Below, piece after piece: positions 48,760-55,297 of a stretch of 55,297 nt of DNA; within the stretch, counting starts at the first letter, position 1, and the number at the start of each line of letters is the position of its first letter. The notes beneath the pieces are model-generated. The model ran no database searches. It saw nothing but the letters and a program-made list of their open reading frames with translations, and was not told where the DNA came from. Location: contig DVMF01000081.1 of the NCBI GenBank assembly GCA_018715125.1, forward strand, positions 1-55,297, written 5' to 3'. The position numbers and the translations under genes are program-made. This stretch comes from Candidatus Coprousia avicola. Its GTDB lineage: Bacteria; Actinomycetota; Coriobacteriia; Coriobacteriales; Coriobacteriaceae.

Positions 48760-49908
48760 CTACCTCTCGGGAAAGATGACGGAAAAGTCCCTATCACCCA
48801 ACTGCAGACCGAAGAACGTCTCGAAGAATCGCGCCACCTCGTCCTCCAATCCGTCCGTCCCGAAAAACTCGGGGTACATGGTGTGCCTGGCCCATGCGAA
48901 CTGAAGAACTGCCTCACATCCGTGATTCGACCACGTGTTCAAAACGGCGGGGTTATCGAACACGTGACCGTTTTTCACGGCGGTGAGCTGCTGGAGCGAC
49001 GGGTCGGCCATCAATTCCTCGCTGCACCCCTCGAAGATGAAGAAGATGTAGTCGGGGTCATAGGCGAGCAGCTGTTCCTTCGTGATGTTGACATATCCGG
49101 TGGGGTCCCCCGTGTCCAACACGTAGTCGCCCCCGCAGCGTTCCACCCATTGGCCTGCGAAGCGCCCACTTCCATACACCTGATAGCTCGATGTGTCGCG
49201 AATCACTATCGCGGTGGGCTCAGGCTCGCCGGACACCTCCTGAACAAGGGCGTCACAGGCAGAAAGCATCTCGTCGAAATACGCGCACCAATCGCGCGCC
49301 TTGGCCCTCGCTTCGTCGGTGTTCAAAACGTCGGCGACAAGGGCCACGGCATCTTTCAGGCCGTCGTAGCTGTTGAAGGCGATATCAACCGTCGCCACGC
49401 CCGCGGAGGCAAGGCGCTCCGCCAGGTCGGGATTGTCGGACGCGCGCATGAATACTACCTGCGCTCCCTGGGCGATTACCTCTTCCGCGGAAGCCTGCTC
49501 GGCATCGCAGGACGGAATGCCGGCCATGCCGGGGTAAAAATCGAAAAGCAGGGGATATCCGCCGGAAACGTCTGGGTACATGACGATATGGGAAAGTCCG
49601 TCGAGCATCGCCAGGATATCGGTGCCGGCAACCCAGAGCACGGCGTACCGCTCGACGGCGGAGGACACCTCTACCGCGTTGCCGCCCAGATCGGTGACGG
49701 TGCGCGTGGAAGAATCATCTTGCTCGCCGCCCGTCTGCGCACCGCCGTCCGACGAGCAGGATCCAAGTCCTGCCGTCAGAGGGGCGAGACAGGCGCCGGC
49801 GGCCAAAACGAGCATGTCACGCCTGGAGAAAACCGGCACGCACGTCGCCTCGGCGCGTCTGCGAGAACCGTCGGATGCGGCCACTCTTCCTACCAATGAA
49901 CGGCGCAT
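48760..49908 (-). CDS. FecB-like iron-siderophore/corrinoid-type substrate-binding protein
   Basis: 382 residues. The N-terminus has a twin-Arg-like start (FSRRDMLVLAAGACLAPLTAG) ending in GSC, so it is a lipoprotein. The mature part shows the class III binding-protein pattern: VTDLGGNAVEVSSAVERYAV, a central rigid helix (SYDGLKDAVALVADVLN), and ITKEQLLAYDPDYIFF at the second lobe. Such proteins bind ferric siderophores, heme or cobalamin outside the cell. It is encoded with its ATPase and permease. The ligand is not determined, though corrinoid or iron would suit the radical SAM enzymes nearby. Confidence 0.85.
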   Translation of the reverse strand: MRRSLVGRVAASDGSRRRAEATCVPVFSRRDMLVLAAGACLAPLTAGLGSCSSDGGAQTGGEQDDSSTRTVTDLGGNAVEVSSAVERYAVLWVAGTDILAMLDGLSHIVMYPDVSGGYPLLFDFYPGMAGIPSCDAEQASAEEVIAQGAQVVFMRASDNPDLAERLASAGVATVDIAFNSYDGLKDAVALVADVLNTDEARAKARDWCAYFDEMLSACDALVQEVSGEPEPTAIVIRDTSSYQVYGSGRFAGQWVERCGGDYVLDTGDPTGYVNITKEQLLAYDPDYIFFIFEGCSEELMADPSLQQLTAVKNGHVFDNPAVLNTWSNHGCEAVLQFAWARHTMYPEFFGTDGLEDEVARFFETFFGLQLGDRDFSVIFPER

Positions 49909-50663
49909 GAGACGCCCCTTCCTTCACCAGATTCCACCGAAACGTCCACTCCGTAAAGTTTCTCCAGGCTCTCCTTGGTGATTACCTCGTGGGACGCCCC
50001 GAACGAGAACGTTCCGCCTCCCTCAAGCAGCAGGGCACGCGAACAGCATGCCAGCACGTGATCAGGCGCATGGCTTATCATGAAAACGCCCGAACCCCCG
50101 TCGGTGAGCGAACGTATGGCATCGATAAGCATCTTCTGATTATAGTAATCCAAGTTCGATGCGGGTTCGTCCATGAGAATCATGCGAGAACCCTGGGCCA
50201 TCGCCCTGGCAAGAAGCACCATTCGACGCTGGCCCCCCGAAAGCTGTCCGTAATCGGCCTTTCCCAGATCCTGTATGCCCAAACGCTCGAGGGCGCCGCA
50301 GGCGACGGCATAATCCTCTTTGCGGGGGCTCGAGAAGCGGGGGATGTGAGACGCTCTGCCCATCAGCACCATGTCGATGACGGTTTGGCGCATGCTCGAC
50401 CGGTCTGATTGGGGAACGTAGGAGAACACCTGCGCAAGCCGCCCCGCCGAATACTCGTCAAGGTCGCGCCCGTCTATGGAGATCGAACCCGAGCAGGGGC
50501 GAATGAGGCGCAACAGGGTGCGGAACAACGTGGTTTTCCCCATGCCGTTCTTCCCAAGAAGGCCCACCGTGTCGCACGTATCGAACGAGAACGTAAGAGG
50601 ACCCGCGACAACCTGCCGTTCGTATCCGAGAATCACATCGCGCACATCAATTCTCATGGGCAA
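49890..50663 (-). CDS. FecE/BtuD-like ABC ATPase
   Basis: 257 residues. Walker A GKNGMGKT is at residues 37-44, QLSGGQRRMV is the signature, ARAMAQGSRMILMDEPASNLD is Walker B, and MISHAP is the switch. It energises the FecCD-like permease and FecB-like protein encoded around it. Its stop lies inside the SBP gene start (overlap of 19 bases). Length and motifs fit iron/cobalamin import ATPases. Confidence 0.92.
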   Translation of the reverse strand: MPMRIDVRDVILGYERQVVAGPLTFSFDTCDTVGLLGKNGMGKTTLFRTLLRLIRPCSGSISIDGRDLDEYSAGRLAQVFSYVPQSDRSSMRQTVIDMVLMGRASHIPRFSSPRKEDYAVACGALERLGIQDLGKADYGQLSGGQRRMVLLARAMAQGSRMILMDEPASNLDYYNQKMLIDAIRSLTDGGSGVFMISHAPDHVLACCSRALLLEGGGTFSFGASHEVITKESLEKLYGVDVSVESGEGRGVSCAVHW

Positions 50664-51693
50664 GCATCCTTCTGTTGCGCACGAGTAGAGCGAAGAACAA
50701 CGGGGCGCCGAGCAGCGACGTCAGCACGCTCACCGGCAGCTCGGCTGCCGAGGCACACCGAGCTATGTCATCGATCGCCAGAAGGAATACGCTTCCGAGC
50801 AGGATGTTCACGGGAAGGGTCTTGCGGAAGTCGTTGCCCGCCAGAAGGCGCGCGGCGTGGGGAATCACAAGGCCTATCCAGCTGATTCCTCCCGTCACCG
50901 CCGTGGCTGCTGCCGTCAGGAGCGATGCGGCCACGATGGCCACGCAGCGCAGCGCACGCACGTTCGCGCCCATCGAACGGCTCTCAATATCCGAGACGAG
51001 GAGCAGATTAATCCTCCATCGGATGGCCCAGAGCGCGGCTGTGCCCGTGAGGAAAAACGGCGCGAAAAGCCAGACGTCCTCCGGCGCAGCGTGGCTCAGG
51101 CTCCCCATGAGCCAATACGTAATCTGGGGCAGCTGTTCTTCGGGGTCGGCGATGTATTTCGCCATGGCAACCAGGGCGTCGAACACCGACGCAGCCATCA
51201 TGCCTATCAGCACAAGGAATACGATTGAACCCAGGTTACGCGCCAGGCGCGAAGCGCACCAATACACCAAGTAGGCGACGGCACACCCAAAAACAAAGGC
51301 GCCGAGCTTGACGCCTAGCCACGAGAAACCCAGGAGCATTCCCGCCGCGGCGCCGAACGCCGACGCCTGCGTTGCCCCAATCGTCTCAGGCGAGGCTATA
51401 GGGTTCGAGAAAACCGTTTGATATGCCGACCCCGCAACAGCGAGTGAAGCGCCAACAAGTACGGAAAGCACGATGCGGGGCAGCCGCAGCTGGAGCACGG
51501 CGGCCTCTTCGGCAGGGGTCCAGGAAATTGGGTAATCGGGGAACACTGAGTGAGCGACAATACCGAATGCCTTGTCCAAGCCTATGCCATCCACGCGGCC
51601 GAAACAGACGGAGGCGAAGAAAAGAAAGAAGAGGCCCACCGAAAGAGTAGCGACGAGAGCGGCGTATGGGCTTTTCCCTCGTACGGCATTCAT
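50647..51693 (-). CDS. FecCD-family import permease
   Basis: 348 residues with about nine hydrophobic helices. Blocks VDGIGLDKAFGIVAHSVFPD, LRLPRIVLSVLVGASLAVAG, NPIASPETIGATQASAFGAA and the coupling region WLMGSLSHAAPEDVWLFAP match BtuC/FecCD importers. The C-terminus contains the TGGISWIGLVIPHAARLLAG signature. Its ATG overlaps the stop of the 16-codon ORF upstream (ATGA) and its 3' end overlaps the ATPase gene by 17 bases. Confidence 0.92.
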   Translation of the reverse strand: MNAVRGKSPYAALVATLSVGLFFLFFASVCFGRVDGIGLDKAFGIVAHSVFPDYPISWTPAEEAAVLQLRLPRIVLSVLVGASLAVAGSAYQTVFSNPIASPETIGATQASAFGAAAGMLLGFSWLGVKLGAFVFGCAVAYLVYWCASRLARNLGSIVFLVLIGMMAASVFDALVAMAKYIADPEEQLPQITYWLMGSLSHAAPEDVWLFAPFFLTGTAALWAIRWRINLLLVSDIESRSMGANVRALRCVAIVAASLLTAAATAVTGGISWIGLVIPHAARLLAGNDFRKTLPVNILLGSVFLLAIDDIARCASAAELPVSVLTSLLGAPLFFALLVRNRRMLAHEN

Positions 51694-51740
51694 AATGACC
51701 GAAACATCCCCTTTACGATAGGCTTCCCATCTATCGCCAT
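51690..51740 (-). CDS. 16-residue leader ORF of the importer/CMP-sugar operon
   Basis: ATG 51740 has AGGAG eight bases upstream and encodes MAIDGKPIVKGMFRSL. Its TGA overlaps the permease ATG (ATGA at 51690-51693). The permease itself has only a distant G-run, so its translation is probably coupled to this ORF. It could be a regulatory leader or a very short peptide for the operon's radical SAM enzyme. Confidence 0.5.
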   Translation of the reverse strand: MAIDGKPIVKGMFRSL

Positions 51741-51871
51741 TTTACATTCTCCTGGTCATGATTCAAAACCATACTTGCCAAGGGTCTGATAGGACTATGG
51801 GCAAACGAGATATAACGCCTTCGCTTTCGATAAGGTGAATCATGGATGCGGGGATGTTTTAATCAGACATT

Positions 51872-52720
51872 TTATACACCGCGCGGTATTTCCTCTTCTT
51901 TCTCAATACCACGAAGGCAATACTTGCAGGCTTCAATCGGAGCATGTCTCCACATAAGCCGACGAACTTCCCGACGGTTCTGAGAGGCGGTATTATTCAG
52001 GAGGTCGACGTATTCGCCAGCATTACGAGGGATAATGCCCAAGTCGAATCCATGCGCATGACGAGGACAATAATACATTACTCCATTCAGAACGCTCTTG
52101 GCCCGAAGCCTGCATCGCGCGAACTGGCGAACATGCTCCTTCCTACTCCTTTCTCTGCTTACTGCCTCCCCGTAGTTAATCCAAGTATCAGAATGAGGAA
52201 GCTCATACATAACACCCTCTTGATCTAAGACCGATATGAGCTTTCGTTGAGACTCTGCAGAGGACGGATAGCCGCCCATTACCACAGTAACGCGTTTTTC
52301 CCGCAGCCGCGCATATAGTTCCAAGTCATCCGGGACGATGGACGCATTCGTCGGGATGCTGACCTTCAAGCATTTCTCGCTGGGGACTTCAGCGATGATT
52401 TCCTTTAAATGTTGATTGAGAAAAGGTTCACCGCCTAAAATTCTAAAATGACCACATATATCGAAACATTCAGCGACTTTGCGTATCGACTTGATGACAA
52501 TGTCGGTATCGACGTCATAGGGGCTCTCATAGGCTGGCATAAGATTGGCGCAGTTCGGGCACAGTAGATTGCATCTCGTTGTTATTGGTATTTCTACGAA
52601 GTCGAGATAAAAATGCCGAGGCGAAAGATACACGAGACCTTTGACTCCGCATGATCTCAGCAACCTTTGCACTCTCAGGTAATCTGCATATAAGAAGCTA
52701 TCTCTCCACAAACTGCTCAC
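51872..52720 (-). CDS. Radical SAM protein of the glycosyltransferase pair
   Basis: 282 residues from GTG 52720, AT-richer than the operon. The cluster motif is CNLLCPNC (Cys50, 54, 57), with FRILGGEPFLNQHLKEIIAE, SIPTNASIVPDD and a C-terminal Cys set (RLMWRHAPIEACKYCLRGIE). It matches a short radical SAM type that is often found beside glycosyltransferases in capsule or surface-glycan loci. It lies 92 bases downstream of a GT2 gene on the same strand. The reaction is unknown. Confidence 0.75.
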   Translation of the reverse strand: MSSLWRDSFLYADYLRVQRLLRSCGVKGLVYLSPRHFYLDFVEIPITTRCNLLCPNCANLMPAYESPYDVDTDIVIKSIRKVAECFDICGHFRILGGEPFLNQHLKEIIAEVPSEKCLKVSIPTNASIVPDDLELYARLREKRVTVVMGGYPSSAESQRKLISVLDQEGVMYELPHSDTWINYGEAVSRERSRKEHVRQFARCRLRAKSVLNGVMYYCPRHAHGFDLGIIPRNAGEYVDLLNNTASQNRREVRRLMWRHAPIEACKYCLRGIEKEEEIPRGV

Positions 52721-52812
52721 ATCCGTTCCCAGATCAAATCAAAACAGGAGAACGCAACCATCCCCAATGCTCAAAATATATTAAAATCGTAATAAATTGA
52801 TTTTACCCTCCT

Positions 52813-53958
52813 CTAGTTTATTTTTCTGATTTGATGCGGAATAATCTCCCATCGCAGCTTGCGAAATAGGGAGAATAATAATTGGTCTATAGCAAGAACG
52901 GCATGAAAAATAACCCGTGGGAAAACGCGAGAGAAAACGATAAGAATCAAAATATGCCACTCACAATAGTTGCAATACACGAGATTTGGGTATCTTCTTG
53001 CTGCATAGTCTTCACGCGACGATGGAGACGAGTGTGCCCTTTTTCTTACATCGTTTATATAATATGGATTATCTCGCCAACCCGATATGTTCTCTTTCAG
53101 GGTTGCGAATATACCTTTCACCAAACCAACGCGAAGATTCGTCGGTGCATCAACCCTTGCGACTGCGGCCGAACAGAGGCGAATGCTTTTCGCGATTATG
53201 AAGAACTCCAATTCAACTCGATACCTGGAAAAGGAGTCATCCGACCGCACAAGCATGCATAACCGCTCCATAGCTTTCACCCAATCGAGTCGTTCACTCC
53301 CGAAGGATGAGGTTATTCCATTGTATGTTTCGCGATAATAATGATAAAGGACACATTTCACAGATCCAATGCTTCGAGCGAGGCAAAAAACCTTTGCAGA
53401 AAAAACCTGGTCCTCCGCATACCGCAAGTCATTTGGAAATTGCGCCTTAAAGAATAAGTTCCGCTCAATTAGTTTGCCCCAAGGTGCAATGTTAACTTCT
53501 GCAAGCAAGGTGCGATGATCAGCCATGGTGAAATTTCCCAAGTCGAACAGAGGGCTTGATACGATAATGGATGCGAGATCTTCTTCGACCACGGCGATCT
53601 CATCATGTAAGCACAGCACGAGATCGTTTTCATCCGTTATCGCTTTATCGTACATAGCTTTGCAATAGTCGGGCTCGATGCGGTCGTCGCTATCCACGAA
53701 AGCGAGATAATCACCGCGGGATTGGGTTGCTCCATAGTTTCTCGCATGGCCAGGCCCTTTGTTTTCTGTAGAATAAACCTTGACGAAGGGGTGCACTAAA
53801 GAGAATTTATCGGCAACTCGCAAACTCCCATCCGTGCTGCCATCGTCGACGATAATCACTTCAATGTCATCCATGGTTTGGGACGTTAGTGATTTAAGAC
53901 AGGATTCGAGATGCTCTGCGCCATTGTAAACCGGAACAACGATACTTATCTTACACAT
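52813..53958 (-). CDS. GT2-family glycosyltransferase
   Basis: 381 residues with AAGGGG before the ATG. The GT-A fold is clear: ISIVVPVYNGAEHLESCLKS, EVIIVDDGSTDGSL, GPGHARNYGATQSRGDYLAF and VDSDDRIEP (DxD metal site), then a helical C-terminal half with AEDQVFSAKVF. This group adds sugars to surface polysaccharide or teichoic-type polymers. Its low GC and the adjacent radical SAM gene suggest a transferred glycan pair. Confidence 0.9.
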   Translation of the reverse strand: MCKISIVVPVYNGAEHLESCLKSLTSQTMDDIEVIIVDDGSTDGSLRVADKFSLVHPFVKVYSTENKGPGHARNYGATQSRGDYLAFVDSDDRIEPDYCKAMYDKAITDENDLVLCLHDEIAVVEEDLASIIVSSPLFDLGNFTMADHRTLLAEVNIAPWGKLIERNLFFKAQFPNDLRYAEDQVFSAKVFCLARSIGSVKCVLYHYYRETYNGITSSFGSERLDWVKAMERLCMLVRSDDSFSRYRVELEFFIIAKSIRLCSAAVARVDAPTNLRVGLVKGIFATLKENISGWRDNPYYINDVRKRAHSSPSSREDYAARRYPNLVYCNYCEWHILILIVFSRVFPRVIFHAVLAIDQLLFSLFRKLRWEIIPHQIRKIN

Positions 53959-54120
53959 ACATCCCCTTGTCAGGTCTCTATAGCGTTCATCATATTAAAA
54001 CAGCATCTTCACACGCGTGGGCAATCTTCTTCCGTAATCTGATCTATATTCCTGCAAAAGAAGGAGCTGAAACAGGGGATTCTGTTGTTCGTCACGTCAA
54101 ATAATGTTGATGCTATCGTG

Positions 54121-55146
54121 TTACTGCGAAACTGGGCTCTTGGTTAGCTTCATAACCTGATTGCTAGGTTTCGCGTTCATTCTGGCAGTAATTGCTTTAT
54201 GCCCATACCACTTTGCCCGGTACTCTGCCGGCCCCATTAGCCCGGCTGAAACCTCCGTCATGTCCTGCTGCTTCTCTGCCAATGTGTCAGTGATAATCGA
54301 GTCGTCGAAGTTCACCCACACATCGTCTTCGTCGGGCAGGCTCACGCCCAGCGAACGCGAGGCCGCTATCGCCGCCCGGAATATCCCCGCGAGCGCCTTC
54401 TCTAGCACGTGCTCGTGTCGTCGGATGTTGCGCATCAGCGCCGAGTTATCCGACGACACCTCCGCCGCGGTCTTCACGTAGCCCGCTCCGTCGAAATCGA
54501 AGTACGTGATTCCGAACCCGCACAGATGGCCCAGCATCTGCAGCGCCGTCCGCAAGGCCTTCGCCTGCGCGTCAGTGCGCAGCGCCGGCGCGAATTCCTG
54601 TATCGCGTCCTCGGTGCTCATGATCTTTCGGAATACTGTGCAAGCTTGCCGCCCGAACGGGATGGAGGCCTTGCGTCCATTGCCGTCCTCTTCCTGGTCG
54701 AACATCACGTCCGACAGGAACACGCGCATCTTCCCGTTGTCCACCTCCGAGATCGTCGCGTCGAACGCGAGGTCCACCGCCCGTATCGCGTCGATGGCGT
54801 CCGCGAGCACAGGCTGCCCGTACGGCGACATGTCCACCCGCGTGTTGTCGACAGCGGGCTTCACGATCGCGAACGTCGGTCACTCCGATCCCGTTTCGTA
54901 AATCGGGCAAGCGCCAGTCGGCGCAACCTCGTTGCCCTGCCCGTCGAAGCACCCGGTCTCGATGTGGTAGCCGTTCACACCCCTAAGGTGCATCTGCAGC
55001 TGGTCCACCGCCTTACCACGGTAGAATGTCTGCGTCACGAACGCGCGCTCGGTCACGCCCTCCTCGTCCCACGTTAGCGGCACGACCATCCGCGCGTCGT
55101 AGTGCCAGATGTGAACCTTTCCAGCGTCCACGTCCACCCACAGAGC
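54121..55146 (-). pseudogene. Phage portal protein, internal part, nonsense-mutated
   Basis: Two open segments lie in one frame. The first (55146-54880) reads WVDVDAGKVHIWHYDARMVV and ends in YETGSE-stop. The second (54864 on) continues PTFAIVKPAVDNTRVDMSPY, ADAIDAIRAVDLAFDATI and then DDSIITDTLAEKQQDMTEVS, GLMGPAEYRAKWYG, the hallmarks of SPP1-like portal proteins. The separating codon is TGA at 54882-54880, probably from TGG. The N-terminus is cut at 55146 by the transposase fragment, and the C-terminus ends early. In phages this gene precedes the scaffold and capsid genes found at 35-36 kb. Confidence 0.8.
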
Positions 55147-55297
55147 TCACGGACTCGTCGCTTGGAGCCGCCTGCGCGACGCTCTCGCCCGGCGAGCGGC
55201 CGGTGGTGCACTCCGACCGCGGCGGGCACTACCGCTGGAAGGGGTGGGTCCGGATCTGCCGGGCCAACCGGCTCGTCAGGAGCATGTCGCGCAAGGG
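55143..55297 (+). mobile_element. IS3-family transposase OrfB fragment
   Basis: The plus strand reads LTDSSLGAACATL, GERPVVHSDRGGHYRWKG and RLVRSMSRKG up to the window edge. HSDRG-x-x-Y with a following S-M-S-R-K is the second catalytic block of IS3-type (IS150 group) rve integrases. The 5' part is missing because the fragment fuses to the broken portal gene at about 55143. The gene continues outside the window. Confidence 0.85.

Noticed and set aside
1-55297. tRNA or rRNA genes
   Set aside because: No sequence with a T-loop/cloverleaf pattern or rRNA block was found when reading both strands.

Overview
The window comes from a high-GC Gram-positive gut bacterium, most likely a coriobacterium of the Collinsella/Olsenella type. 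The evidence is GC-rich coding sequence, a bile-salt hydrolase next to a 14-helix exporter, a sortase-anchored M60-like peptidase beside a GH2 glycosidase, and many decayed defence modules. This assignment is inferred from gene content, because no rRNA or tRNA gene is present. Fragments of IS3-type transposases lie at both edges, reading outward.

Layout: 0-4.5 kb holds a TetR-controlled ABC exporter flanked by two broken Abi_2 (AbiF-like) genes. Each Abi gene is preceded by the same two-hairpin RNA architecture. 4.6-10.4 kb holds a small membrane protein, an HD hydrolase, conserved unknowns and an orphan HsdM/TRD fusion. 10.5-18.9 kb is mostly housekeeping: tRNA-dihydrouridine synthase, an ArsC-like protein without cysteine, an HTH-desulfoferrodoxin fusion, a lipoprotein, Tex, a DUF4241-like protein and an RF-like GGQ protein. 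19-22.4 kb is a more AT-rich accessory stretch with a truncated DUF4143 ATPase, a 33-residue basic peptide gene, an orphan gene and a DinJ/YafQ toxin-antitoxin pair. 22.6-33.5 kb is the gut-adaptation block: bile-salt hydrolase, MFS transporter, surface peptidase, GH2 enzyme and carbonic anhydrase, then a stand-alone GMP synthetase subunit.

33.5-36.3 kb is a graveyard: AbiEi without its toxin, a Phd/Doc pair with broken parts, and phage scaffold and capsid genes. A portal pseudogene of the kind that normally precedes these lies at 54.1-55.1 kb on the same strand and in the correct gene order. The 18 kb between them therefore looks like cargo inside a decayed prophage head module. That cargo holds an AT-rich PLD-like gene with two tiny genes, a beta-propeller protein, a B12-type radical SAM protein, a compact minus-strand operon of nine genes plus a 16-codon leader ORF, and an AT-rich radical SAM/glycosyltransferase pair.

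The operon combines a FecBCD-type importer, a putative sialyltransferase-like protein, a KdsB-like CMP-sugar synthetase, a KdsC phosphatase fused to a flavin split-barrel domain, a radical SAM enzyme, an MFS-like protein and a TmcAL-like nucleotidyltransferase. Together they suggest synthesis, activation and transfer of a CMP-linked acidic sugar, which is unexpected in this lineage. This operon and the paired Abi/RNA loci are the two strongest candidates for undescribed biology.
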